In this document: positions 38,241-45,926 of the stretch, piece after piece
Position numbering within the stretch: position 1 is the first letter of the stretch
Layout: every line of letters begins with the position of its first letter
From: Vreelandella salicampi
GTDB lineage: Bacteria; Pseudomonadota; Gammaproteobacteria; Pseudomonadales; Halomonadaceae
Direction: 5' to 3'
DNA length: 64,000 nucleotides
Assembly: GCF_013415105.1 (NCBI RefSeq)
Contig: NZ_JACCDF010000011.1
Span: 62,001-126,000, forward strand
Translations under genes and position numbers: made by a program
Notes under the pieces: model-generated
The model's input: only the letters and a program-made list of their open reading frames with translations
Database searches by the model: none
Told to the model about the DNA's origin: nothing

Positions 38241-39257
38241 ATGAGCCAGTCTATTGCGGTCATTAAAGGCGATGGCATCGGTCCCGAAATTATGGATGCC
38301 ACCCTGCGCGTTCTTGACGCGCTAGACTGCGGTTTGGATTACCAATTTATCGATGCTGGCCTGACGGCGCTGGAAAAGCACGGCACGCTGATTCCGCAGG
38401 AATCGCTCGACACCATCGAAAAACTGGGTATCGCGCTAAAAGGCCCGCTCACCACGCCGATTGGCAAAGGCTTCTCTTCAATCAACGTGCAACTGCGCCG
38501 CCATTTTGACCTCTACGCCAACGTGCGCCCGGCAGTGAGCTTCCCCGGTACGCGTTCGCGCTACGACGATATCGACATGATTACCGTGCGCGAAAACACC
38601 GAAGGCGCTTACCTCTCTGACGGCCAGGAGTTGATCGACGACGGCAACACAGGGCTTTCGGTGATCAAAGTGACTCGCGAAGGTTCCGAGCGCATCGTGC
38701 GCTACGCCTTCGAGCTGGCGAAAAACAACGGCCGCAAAAAAGTCACCGCCGTACATAAAGCCAACATCATCAAGACAAGTTCAGGGCTCTTTTTGGACGT
38801 CGCGCGGGAAATCGCCAAAGAGTACCCCGAGATCGAATTCCAAGAGATGATCGTCGATAACGCCTGCATGCAGCTGGTAATGAACCCGCACCAGTTTGAC
38901 GTCGTCGTGACCACTAACCTGTTCGGCGATATTATGTCTGACTTGTGCGCGGGCTTGGTTGGCGGCTTGGGCCTTGCGCCGGGCGCCAACATCGGCGAAG
39001 ACGCGGCGATTTTCGAGGCCGTTCACGGCTCGGCGCCGGATATCGAAGGTAAAAAACTGGCCAACCCCTGCGCGCTACTGCTCGCCGCCGCCCAGATGCT
39101 CGATCACCTGGGCATGAACGAGAAAGGCACCGCTATCCGCCGAGGCATTCGCGATGTACTCGAACGCCGCCGCGATATGGTCACCCCGGACATGGGCGGC
39201 ACCGGCAGCACCGACACCTTCGCCGATGCGCTGGTTGAGCAGGTAAAAGCCAAGTAA
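38241..39257 (+). CDS. NAD-dependent isocitrate dehydrogenase (isocitrate/isopropylmalate family)
   Basis: A 338-residue beta-decarboxylating dehydrogenase. KGDGIGPEIMDATLRVLDAL (about 9-28), the substrate loop SSINVQLRRHFDLYANVRP (phosphorylation/substrate Ser and Arg residues, about 80-98), VRENTEGAY, and the catalytic YAFELAKNNGRKKVTAVHKANI with the Tyr-Lys pair are seen. The metal Asp lie in NLFGDIMSDLCAGLVGGLGLAPGANIG, and the end is HGSAPDIEGKKLANP for adenine. The NAD-type IDH of this short form fits better than LeuB because leuCD are absent and the RRHFDLYANVRP loop matches. A homoisocitrate or tartrate role is less likely. RBS AAGAGGAG. Confidence 0.88.
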   Translation: MSQSIAVIKGDGIGPEIMDATLRVLDALDCGLDYQFIDAGLTALEKHGTLIPQESLDTIEKLGIALKGPLTTPIGKGFSSINVQLRRHFDLYANVRPAVSFPGTRSRYDDIDMITVRENTEGAYLSDGQELIDDGNTGLSVIKVTREGSERIVRYAFELAKNNGRKKVTAVHKANIIKTSSGLFLDVAREIAKEYPEIEFQEMIVDNACMQLVMNPHQFDVVVTTNLFGDIMSDLCAGLVGGLGLAPGANIGEDAAIFEAVHGSAPDIEGKKLANPCALLLAAAQMLDHLGMNEKGTAIRRGIRDVLERRRDMVTPDMGGTGSTDTFADALVEQVKAK

Positions 39258-39341
39258 GCCGTCGCCAGCGTTTTTTGCCTAACGCTTCTGCACGCGCAGG
39301 GAGGCCGATGGCATTTGTTATGGCGTTGCTGGATGTCGTGC

Positions 39342-40118
39342 TTATCCTAGCCATACATCCAAAAACAGCATGATCACAAGCCCCATCGCAAGCCCAAAAG
39401 TGGCCTTCTTTTGGTGCCCGCTGCGGTGGGATTCGGGAATAATCTCGTGGCTAATAACATACAGCATGGCCCCGGCGGAAAACGCGAGCCCCCAGGGCAA
39501 AAGCGCTTGAGACACCGAAACAATGCTAGCGCCCAACAGCCCGCCTACCGGCTCGATTAGCCCCGTCAATGCAGCAATGCTCCAAGAACGCCACTTCGAG
39601 TAGCCCTCGCCCATCAACGCGATTGCCACCGCCAAACCCTCGGGCATGTTCTGTAAGCCGATACCAATGGCAAGCGGCATCCCACCGGAAACACCGTTGG
39701 CGCCGAACCCTACGCCTACCGCTAGCCCTTCGGGGAAGTTATGAATCGCAATGGCAAACACAAACAGCCACACCCGGCGCAATGAGGCGGCCTCAGGGCC
39801 CTCGCGACCTTGTTGAAAGTGTTCGTGGGGCAAGCGCTCATTGAGCAGGGCTATCGCGCCCATCCCCACCAAGATAGCAATACACACAATGGCTGCCGGC
39901 ACCGCCCCGCCAGCGTAATAGACTTCAGCAGCGTCCAGCGCTGGAATAATCAGCGAAAAGAACGACGCCGCGAGCATTACCCCGGCGGCAAACCCTAGCG
40001 CGAGATCGCGAAAGCCACGGTCAGGTGCTTTACCCAGCAATACCGGCAAGGCACCGACGGCGGTCAACAACCCCGCAATCAGACTGCCGAGAAAACCCAC
40101 TAATACTGTGTTTTCCAT
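39342..40118 (-). CDS. ZIP-family metal transporter
   Basis: A 258-residue inner-membrane carrier for Zn2+, Mn2+ or Fe2+ with eight predicted helices. The metal-site helices carry AIHNFPEGLAVGVGFG (helix 4) and GIGLQNMPEGLAVAIAL (helix 5), the signature His/Asn/Glu pattern. The cytoplasmic loop has HEHFQQGREG. It lies 20 bases after a small ORF with a Fur-box-like site upstream, so iron-responsive expression is likely. In Pseudomonas aeruginosa a ZIP gene belongs to the Fur-controlled fagA-fumC-sodA locus (literature); fumC and sodA are absent here. The metal is unproven. Confidence 0.9.
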   Translation of the reverse strand: MENTVLVGFLGSLIAGLLTAVGALPVLLGKAPDRGFRDLALGFAAGVMLAASFFSLIIPALDAAEVYYAGGAVPAAIVCIAILVGMGAIALLNERLPHEHFQQGREGPEAASLRRVWLFVFAIAIHNFPEGLAVGVGFGANGVSGGMPLAIGIGLQNMPEGLAVAIALMGEGYSKWRSWSIAALTGLIEPVGGLLGASIVSVSQALLPWGLAFSAGAMLYVISHEIIPESHRSGHQKKATFGLAMGLVIMLFLDVWLG

Positions 40119-40138
40119 GTAAATTGTTAGCCTTATGG

Positions 40139-40342
40139 TTAAGAAAAGTCGTTAAGTACGGCCATATAAGCGCCGTCAGGCGCTGGGTCTGACGACGTGG
40201 CTAAATTGCCAAGCAGCGGCTCACAATAGCGCCCTATCTCGGCGAGCAAATCGCACAACGACGTGTGGTGATCCCCCAACCGCCAGAAGGTCTGCATGAC
40301 TGCTATTAAGGCGACGTTGGGGATTATGAGAGAGGTCGGCAT
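40139..40342 (-). CDS. Small hypothetical protein upstream of the ZIP gene
   Basis: A 67-residue reading frame that ends 20 bases before the ZIP gene. I do not recognise it. From residue 16 (MQTFWRLGDHHTSLCDLLAE) it looks like a compact, mildly hydrophobic helical protein with His-His and Cys residues. No strong ribosome site supports either start (40342 or 40297). Support comes from its position between a Fur-like site and the ZIP gene, and from protein-like composition. A role in metal handling is guesswork. Confidence 0.5.
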   Translation of the reverse strand: MPTSLIIPNVALIAVMQTFWRLGDHHTSLCDLLAEIGRYCEPLLGNLATSSDPAPDGAYMAVLNDFS

Positions 40343-40404
40343 TTATAGACGCATTCTAGGGTGGCACGCACGCCTGCGCAATCCACCCCATATACAGAAA
40401 CGAA

Positions 40405-40423
40405 TATACTTATTCTCAATATT
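40405..40423 (-). promoter_or_regulatory. Fur-box-like site upstream of the small ORF and ZIP gene
   Basis: On the minus strand AATATTGAGAATAAGTATA matches the classic 19-bp Fur box at 13 of 19 positions by hand count. It lies about 63 bases upstream of the small ORF within an AT-rich stretch, a fitting promoter position. Confidence 0.5.
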
Positions 40424-40520
40424 TCTATTTCGTAGCTCACAGCGCCTTAACCTACTTAACGAATAGCCAAAGCCGCTCGCATGGGAAGCGCCTACATCAC
40501 CGTAAGCCTTTGCCTAACGT

Positions 40521-40550
40521 AAGCGGCCCGATCAAATGACCGGGCCGCTT
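40521..40550 (-). terminator. Strong hairpin, probable terminator
   Basis: A perfect 10-bp GC-rich stem AAGCGGCCCG/CGGGCCGCTT with a 10-nt loop. It lacks a long T-run, so it may act by itself or with Rho. It follows the minus-strand gene remnant and the disulfide oxidoreductase gene. Confidence 0.65.
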
Positions 40551-40570
40551 GGCTTGCAAGAAACTACTGG

Positions 40571-40681
40571 CTATTCGACTAGCGTCTGCGCAGCTTCTAG
40601 GAAATCCGCGCCGTTAGTGGCAACGCGCTCTTGATCCAGCGTTTCAGAGCCTAAGCGAACTTCCTCCAGCGAGACGGCCAT
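40571..40681 (-). pseudogene. Possible C-terminal gene remnant
   Basis: Between the oxidoreductase stop and the hairpin at 40521 lies a 36-codon frame (MAVSLEEVRLGSETLDQERV, then ATNGADFLEAAQTLVE) closed upstream by an in-frame stop at 40703-40705. The composition is that of an acidic, helical protein tail, and a terminator-like hairpin follows directly. I interpret it as the 3' end of a deleted gene; a genuine small gene is the alternative. Family not recognised. Confidence 0.4.
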
Positions 40682-40718
40682 CGCATCGACGTCTGCGTCG
40701 GTTTATTGCATTTCCGCG

Positions 40719-42185
40719 TTAACCCCCTGGTCCACACTCCATGCAGCGTTCGGTAATCGCCGAGCCTTGTTTCAAGTTGGCATTCAGGTCGCGCAAGCCA
40801 GTGCGTAGTCCCTCTTCCAACACCGGGTGATAAAACGGCATGGTCAGCATCTCGCTGACGCTGAGCTTCTGCTCCAACGCCCAGGCCAATAGATGCGCCA
40901 TGTGCTCCACCTGCGGCCCTAAAAGCTCGGCGCCCAAAAACTGACCCGTGCCGTGTTCCGCAAAAAGTGCCATATAGCCGTGATTTTCGCCCATCACGAT
41001 GGCACGCCCTTGATCGCCAAATGAAACACCGCCCTCGGCGATGCAGTCGCAGCCACCGTAGCGCGCTTCCAACGCCGGTCGGTTATCCCCCACCATGGCT
41101 ATTTGCGGTTCGGTAAACACCACCGATAACGGCACATTGCGTCGGCCAACTTGTACATTCTCAAGGTTAGCGGCGTTGCGCGCGGCAATCTGTCCCTCGG
41201 TAATCGCCTCGTGCAAAAGCGGCACCGCCTGGTTGGCATCACCGGCGATAAAAATATGGCTGTCACTGCCGTCGGCGTTCGCGCACTGCAAAGTAAAGCG
41301 GTTGAAGTTGGGCACGCCATGCTCATTCAAGGAAAGCTCAGCGTTTGCGATATCGAGTTGGTCGACATTGGGCTTGCGTCCGGTCGCGGCGAGTACGTAG
41401 TCAAAGGTTTCGGTTAGCTCACGACCACTGCCCCGCTCGATAAAGGTGATCGCGACTCCCTCGCCTTGGCGTTCAATGTGTTTCACCTCAGCGTCAGCAT
41501 CGAGGTAGAACGCTCGGTTGAACACCTCGTCCGCCGTTTGGTGCACCTTCTCCGATTGTAGCGGCCCAATTGCGCCGCCCACGCCGAACATACGCATACG
41601 CACGCCCAGGCGGCTAAGCGCTTGGCCTAACTCCAAGCCAATCACGCCGGGGCCAAAAACCGCCACCGATTCGGGCAGCGTGTCCCATTCGAAGACGTCA
41701 TCGTTAACAATCAAGCGGTCGCCAGCGGACTCCAGCATCCCCGGCCAACTCGGGCGTGAGCCGGTGGCGATGACAATCGCGTTGGCGGTCAGCTGGGTAT
41801 GGTCATCAACTTGCAGCGTATGCGGCTGGATAAAGCGCGCATACCCGCGAATGCGGTGAGATTCAGGGATACGCTTCATCGATTTGAGCACACTACCCAC
41901 AAAACGGTCGCGCTCGCCTTTCACCCGCGCCATTACCGCTTTGCCGTCCACATCGATACCGCTGACATTCACACCAAAGGTGCTGGCATGGCGCACACGA
42001 TGCGCGGCTTCTGCGGCGGCAATCAATAACTTGGAGGGCATACACCCAACTCGAGCGCAGGTGGTGCCGTACTCACCAGCTTCGACTAAGACCACCTCAT
42101 CGGTGTATTTTTTTGCCGTGTGCCAAGCGCTAAGTCCCGCACTACCGGCGCCAAGCACGGCGATATCGGTATGACGCTGCTGCAT
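40719..42185 (-). CDS. Dihydrolipoyl dehydrogenase-like FAD disulfide oxidoreductase with C-terminal CxxC tail
   Basis: A class I pyridine nucleotide-disulfide oxidoreductase of 488 residues. FAD motif DIAVLGAGSAGLSAWHTA (about 7-24), redox-active CARVGCMPSK (about 43-52), NAD-site AVFGPGVIGLELGQALSRLG (about 175-194), second FAD motif HIFIAGDANQAVPLLHEA (about 310-327), and the C-terminal dimerisation domain with HPVLEEGL (catalytic His-Glu pair). The last residues are ERCMECGPGG: an extra Cys pair on a flexible tail, not usual for Lpd and reminiscent in placement of MerA or thioredoxin reductase tails. No E2 or E3 partner genes are near. RBS AAGGAG. Confidence 0.9.
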   Translation of the reverse strand: MQQRHTDIAVLGAGSAGLSAWHTAKKYTDEVVLVEAGEYGTTCARVGCMPSKLLIAAAEAAHRVRHASTFGVNVSGIDVDGKAVMARVKGERDRFVGSVLKSMKRIPESHRIRGYARFIQPHTLQVDDHTQLTANAIVIATGSRPSWPGMLESAGDRLIVNDDVFEWDTLPESVAVFGPGVIGLELGQALSRLGVRMRMFGVGGAIGPLQSEKVHQTADEVFNRAFYLDADAEVKHIERQGEGVAITFIERGSGRELTETFDYVLAATGRKPNVDQLDIANAELSLNEHGVPNFNRFTLQCANADGSDSHIFIAGDANQAVPLLHEAITEGQIAARNAANLENVQVGRRNVPLSVVFTEPQIAMVGDNRPALEARYGGCDCIAEGGVSFGDQGRAIVMGENHGYMALFAEHGTGQFLGAELLGPQVEHMAHLLAWALEQKLSVSEMLTMPFYHPVLEEGLRTGLRDLNANLKQGSAITERCMECGPGG

Positions 42186-42205
42186 GAAGTGTCTCCTTGA
42201 TAATA

Positions 42206-42254
42206 ATATCGATAGCTTACGATGGCATATCGATGCATAACCTTATATCAAGGT
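42206..42254 (-). promoter_or_regulatory. Palindromic operator-like cluster upstream of the oxidoreductase
   Basis: Two copies of ATATCGAT (42206-42213 and 42227-42234) start 21 bp apart, two helical turns. Next to them is a perfect dyad ACCTT-N5-AAGGT (42240-42254). The cluster lies 20-70 bases upstream of the oxidoreductase start. The dyad resembles MerR-type operators in form; the regulator is unknown. Confidence 0.45.
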
Positions 42255-42307
42255 AGACAAAATGCCGCGCGCTGCCGCTATTCTATGGAATTAGGCGATA
42301 CGCCAGA

Positions 42308-42676
42308 TTAACGCCGCTGCCAGGGCCAGCTGCGTTTTTTCGAGTAGGTAAGGAGTGAAATGGCCGAGTGCAGTGGTATTAATACCGCTTCGAGTTGGCG
42401 GTAGCACACCGCGCTGCTTAGTACACCGGGGCACTGTTTTAGCAGTAAATCGCTGTTTTGAGAGGCGACGAGGAGCTGTTTTGCGACGGGCGGGTTCACC
42501 AAGGCGGCTTCCTGATAACAGCGTTTGAGTTCGCGGCTCAACATGGCAAGCAGGCTCGCATCGAGCCAACACGGCAACGGGTCATCAAGGCGACCGGCAA
42601 TGGAGTGCTGCACGGCTTCAAACGAGGTACGTAGAAAAATAAGTGTTTGGCGAAGCTGGCGCTGTTCAGCCGTCAT
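42308..42676 (-). CDS. Hypothetical 122-residue protein with a Fur-box-like promoter
   Basis: I do not recognise this protein. It is soluble and mostly helical by composition (QLRQTLIFLRTSFEAVQHSIAG, LLAMLSRELKRCYQEAAL), with four Cys residues and a basic tail (YSKKRSWPWQRR). AAGG lies about 7 bases before the ATG, and a good Fur-box-like site lies 17-35 bases upstream, so it is probably induced by iron limitation. It may be a small iron-stress protein such as those seen next to sodA/fumC in pseudomonads; this is a guess from size and regulation. Divergent from the Ca/Na antiporter gene. Confidence 0.7.
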   Translation of the reverse strand: MTAEQRQLRQTLIFLRTSFEAVQHSIAGRLDDPLPCWLDASLLAMLSRELKRCYQEAALVNPPVAKQLLVASQNSDLLLKQCPGVLSSAVCYRQLEAVLIPLHSAISLLTYSKKRSWPWQRR

Positions 42677-42692
42677 GGGAGCACCTTTAGAT

Positions 42693-42711
42693 AAAACTGA
42701 TTCTCATTAAC
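42693..42711 (-). promoter_or_regulatory. Fur-box-like site upstream of the 122-residue protein gene
   Basis: On the minus strand GTTAATGAGAATCAGTTTT agrees with the 19-bp Fur consensus at 14 of 19 positions by hand count, including the core AATGAGAATCA. It lies 17 bases before the start codon, where bound Fur would block transcription or translation initiation. Confidence 0.6.
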
Positions 42712-42800
42712 TTATGTAAATTAAACCTATCCTTGAGATAAGTCAACGTTTAACTCTCAGCGCCTCTTGACAACCCTAGGTCTTAATTCGCTTGAGCCAG

Positions 42801-42841
42801 ATTGCAACCGCAATGGGTTCGACGCAAACTGACAGTTTGCG
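42801..42841 (+). promoter_or_regulatory. Two hairpins in the leader of the Ca/Na antiporter gene
   Basis: ATTGC-AACC-GCAAT (42801-42814) and CGCAAACT-GAC-AGTTTGCG (42823-42841, perfect 8-bp arms) lie in tandem just before the ribosome site of the antiporter gene. Either RNA hairpins or protein operators could explain them. I see no match to the yybP-ykoY manganese riboswitch core. Confidence 0.45.
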
Positions 42842-42869
42842 AAGGTCCCTTTCATTATAGGAACACACC

Positions 42870-43835
42870 ATGCTTTTAGCGCTCTTTGCCATTGTGTTTG
42901 GTCTCGCCCTGCTGGTCTGGAGCGCTGACAAATTCGTTGAAGGTTCTGCGATAACCGCCGGCCACTTCGGCATGCCGCCGCTTCTGATTGGTATGGTCGT
43001 GGTGGGGTTTGGTACCTCAGCACCGGAGATGGTGGTATCCGCCCTGGCGGCCACTCAGGGCAACCCTGGGCTAGCACTTGGCAACGCCTATGGTTCGAAC
43101 ATCACCAATATTGCGCTGATTCTGGGTATCACCGCTTTGATTAGCCCTATTGCCGTTCACTCGCAGGTACTGCGAAAAGAGTTGCCGTTACTCGCGCTTA
43201 TCACTCTGCTGACGTTCTGGCTGCTTTGGGATCGCATGCTGAGCTTCGCCAACGCGCTAGTGCTTATTGTTGTCTTTGCTGGCTTAATTGCCTGGTCGGT
43301 TTACCAGGGTATGAAGCAAAAAACCGACACCATGGCGACCGAGGTTGAGGCAGAGCTTGATAGACAAGCCATGCCGATAAAAAAAGCCGTTTTCTGGCTG
43401 ATTTTGGGTCTCGCGCTGCTAATTGTTAGCTCTCGGATTCTGGTCTGGGGAGCGGTGGATCTGGCGACGGCTTTCGGCGTGAGCGATTTGATTATCGGGC
43501 TGACCATTGTCGCCGTGGGCACCTCGTTACCGGAACTCGCCTCCTCGGTGATCGCCGCGCGAAAAGGGGAGCACGACCTCGCCCTAGGCAATATTTTAGG
43601 CTCTAACCTCTTCAATACCCTGGCGGTGGTCGGTATTGCCGGGCTGATATCTCCCATGGCGGTGGCGCCGGAAGTGCTCAGCCGTGACCTCGCTGTAATG
43701 ACAGCCCTGACGTTATCGCTCTTCGTCATCGGTTACGGTTTCCGTGGTACCGGCCGGATAAACCGAGTAGAAGGCGGTATTTTGCTTGCCTGCTTTATTG
43801 GCTACACAACTTATCTAGTAACGACGACGTTTTAA
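42870..43835 (+). CDS. Calcium/sodium antiporter (CaCA family, YrbG-like)
   Basis: A 321-residue K+-independent type cation exchanger with about 10 membrane helices in two inverted repeats. The alpha-repeats are visible: GMVVVGFGTSAPEMVVSALAATQGNPGLALGNAYGSNITN (about 46-85) and GLTIVAVGTSLPELASSVIAARKGEHDLALGNILGSNLFN (about 210-249), with the ion-binding Glu in SAPE and LPEL and the Asn in GSNxxN. It is expected to exchange Ca2+ for Na+ or H+ across the inner membrane. The family is typical of halophiles. RBS TAGGAA; a structured leader precedes it. Confidence 0.94.
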   Translation: MLLALFAIVFGLALLVWSADKFVEGSAITAGHFGMPPLLIGMVVVGFGTSAPEMVVSALAATQGNPGLALGNAYGSNITNIALILGITALISPIAVHSQVLRKELPLLALITLLTFWLLWDRMLSFANALVLIVVFAGLIAWSVYQGMKQKTDTMATEVEAELDRQAMPIKKAVFWLILGLALLIVSSRILVWGAVDLATAFGVSDLIIGLTIVAVGTSLPELASSVIAARKGEHDLALGNILGSNLFNTLAVVGIAGLISPMAVAPEVLSRDLAVMTALTLSLFVIGYGFRGTGRINRVEGGILLACFIGYTTYLVTTTF

Positions 43836-43853
43836 TGTCTCCCCGGCCGCTTT

Positions 43854-44912
43854 TTAGCTCCGTGGGTTGACGCCCGATGAAGTCTCTTGCTGAGCGTCCT
43901 GCCTATGCTTAATCCGCTTGAGCCAGCGCTGCTTGGCGTAGTTGCGCAGGTTATCGACGCTATCAGTTTCATCAACGATATCCTGCCCTAAAATTGTCTC
44001 GATAATGTCTTCTAGGGTAATCAAGCCAACAAAAGTGCCGTGCTCATCGTAAATCACACGCATATGGAGGCGGTCTTTGAGCATAGCGGTGAAAATTTGC
44101 TCAACGTTGTGGGAGACATCCACACTACCAATGGGATGCATCATCTCCTTCATCGTCTTCTGTCCATCGACGTGATACATATCCGCTTTGTGAACATAGC
44201 CAAATGCCTGTTCGCCATTATCCATCACCGGGAAGCGGGTAAAAGGCGCCCTTCCGTACTGCTCATCAAACTCGGCCACCGTCATATACGGCAGAACCGT
44301 TTCCGTCACGGTACGCGGGGTCATCGCCTTGCTTACCGAAATATCGTGAAGGTTGAGCATATTGATGATGGTGCGCGACTCATCGGCATCTAACACGCTC
44401 TCTTCCAAACCGATTCGCGCCAGCACCTTAATCTCATCGCGCAGGTCGACATCGTGCTCGGATTTTCCCAGCCGACGCGTGATCTGCTCAGACAACCAAA
44501 TAAACGGCAGCAGTGACACGATCATCACTTTCAGCGTGCGCGGCAAAATCACTGACACACCGCGCCAGTAAGTCGCGCCGATGGTTTTGGGAATAATTTC
44601 GGAGAGCACCAGAATCAGCATCGTCATCACCGCCGACACAATGCCAATCGACGATTCGCCAAAGACCACCGCTGCTTGCGCACCCACCGCCGTCGCGCCC
44701 ACGGTATGGGCAATGGTATTCAGCGTCAGAATCGCCGCTAGCGGGCGGTCAATATTGGCTTTTAGGTCCCGCAATGCCCCGTGCAGCTTAGGGTTATCAT
44801 CTTTTAGAGTGGCAATGTAGCTGGGGGTAATGGAAAGCAGCGCAGCTTCCAAAATGGAACATAAAAACGAGATACCGATAGATAGCACGGCGGTTAGAAT
44901 CAGCAGGAACAT
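43854..44912 (-). CDS. CNNM/CorB-type membrane protein with DUF21 and CBS domains
   Basis: A 352-residue protein with an N-terminal DUF21 transmembrane domain (about 1-145, four hydrophobic segments: SFLCSILEAALLSITPSYIATL and LILVLSEIIPKTIGATYW) followed by a CBS pair (about 190-320; SKAMTPRTV, PFTRFPVMDNG, HMRVIYDEHGTFVGLITLEDIIETILGQDIVDETD). The short form without a CorC_HlyC domain suits CNNM-type Mg2+ or Co2+ transporters; older annotations call these hemolysin-like. Convergent with the Ca/Na antiporter gene, only 18 bases apart. Confidence 0.92.
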   Translation of the reverse strand: MFLLILTAVLSIGISFLCSILEAALLSITPSYIATLKDDNPKLHGALRDLKANIDRPLAAILTLNTIAHTVGATAVGAQAAVVFGESSIGIVSAVMTMLILVLSEIIPKTIGATYWRGVSVILPRTLKVMIVSLLPFIWLSEQITRRLGKSEHDVDLRDEIKVLARIGLEESVLDADESRTIINMLNLHDISVSKAMTPRTVTETVLPYMTVAEFDEQYGRAPFTRFPVMDNGEQAFGYVHKADMYHVDGQKTMKEMMHPIGSVDVSHNVEQIFTAMLKDRLHMRVIYDEHGTFVGLITLEDIIETILGQDIVDETDSVDNLRNYAKQRWLKRIKHRQDAQQETSSGVNPRS

Positions 44913-45298
44913 AAGGGTCCATGGGTAAGAAGTGGCAACGCCTTTATAGGGGTAAGCGCAAGGAGAAGCAATAGTTTAACACGGCATATCAGTTAGCACT
45001 TACGCCACGGATACACTTCATCCTGTAAGACATATCGCACAAGAAAATAATCCATAGATTACAAAGAATTATATTTTTTGCGTCAGCGCAATTCCTTTGC
45101 TGAACGCGCCTTGATCCCCCTACCGTCTCCGCGTATGTTACGCCCCTTTACGGGCAGAAAGCGAAAACCAACTAAATCAGCATACTGCTTAGCCCAGCAA
45201 AGAATTTTGGCATTTGCCAAATGCTGCTGCCATGAAGGCGGCTTTAAGGAAGCAGCACTCGCTGCGTAAAAACACTGATGGATCAACAAGGGAACACC
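44913..45298. other. Intergenic region between the CNNM-type and PEGA genes
   Basis: About 386 bases without a supported gene. The stretch 45030-45085 is AT-rich and could hold promoters for both divergent genes. A 63-codon plus-strand and a 73-codon minus-strand frame exist (45078-45304) but have no ribosome sites and cysteine-rich, unprotein-like translations. Confidence 0.5.
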
Positions 45299-45811
45299 AT
45301 GCAAAAACTGAAAATTGCCGCCGCCGTAGCAGCGCTAAGCGTCCTATCTGGCTGTGCCTCAATTGTTGGAGAAAAAGAACAGTCGGTTACTATCAACAGC
45401 GCACCGAGTAACGCCAACGTTGTGATCACTGACGAGCGTAGCCAACAGGTTCACTCTGCTACCACGCCGACCACCGTTCAGCTGCGTAAAGCTGATGGTA
45501 GCTATTTTGGCGGCAAAACTTATACTGTCGAAATTTCAAAAGATGGCTACGAGTCGCGCACCATGATGGTAAATTCCACGCCTAACGGCTGGTACATCGG
45601 CGGCAACCTCATTTTTGGTGGCTTTATCGGTTGGCTAATCGTCGACCCGCTTACCGGAGCGATGTACAACCTCTCCCCCGATAGCCTCAATGCCTCGCTC
45701 GGCGAAAGCGTTGCTACCACCGCAAACGGCGACTCTGAAATCACACTCGTCCTAGTGGAAGACGTGCCTTCACACTTGCTAGACGAAATGCAGTACCTCG
45801 GCCAAATTTAA
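45299..45811 (+). CDS. PEGA-domain lipoprotein
   Basis: A secreted lipoprotein of 170 residues. The start at 45299 follows GGGA and gives a signal peptide with lipobox LSGC (Cys at about 18). A PEGA-type beta domain (about 27-85; VTINSAPSNANVVITDERSQQ, GKTYTVEISKDGYESRTM) is followed by a glycine-rich hydrophobic segment (NGWYIGGNLIFGGFIGWLIVDPLTGAMYNLSPD, about 93-125), a pattern common in small outer-membrane lipoproteins with possible membrane insertion. Role unknown. A strong terminator follows. Confidence 0.88.
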   Translation: MQKLKIAAAVAALSVLSGCASIVGEKEQSVTINSAPSNANVVITDERSQQVHSATTPTTVQLRKADGSYFGGKTYTVEISKDGYESRTMMVNSTPNGWYIGGNLIFGGFIGWLIVDPLTGAMYNLSPDSLNASLGESVATTANGDSEITLVLVEDVPSHLLDEMQYLGQI

Positions 45812-45821
45812 CGGCTTGTGC

Positions 45822-45853
45822 AAAGCACCGTTTTCAATGACGGTGCTTTCTCT
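45822..45853 (+). terminator. Intrinsic terminator after the PEGA lipoprotein gene
   Basis: A perfect 10-bp stem AAAGCACCGT/ACGGTGCTTT with an 8-nt loop and TTTCTCT tail, 10 bases past the stop. It isolates the following restriction-methylation operon. Confidence 0.88.
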
Positions 45854-45926
45854 CACCGTCCTCTCTTTCATACAACCGTGCTAACATCTCAGCGAGCTTT
45901 AAACCCGCTAGAAAGGATGCTTGCTG

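Noticed and set aside
38478..39026. Minus-strand frames within the isocitrate dehydrogenase gene
   Set aside because: Antisense shadows of a well-supported gene.
42712..42869. yybP-ykoY manganese riboswitch before the Ca/Na antiporter gene
   Set aside because: The conserved core of that class is not seen; only two simple hairpins are present.
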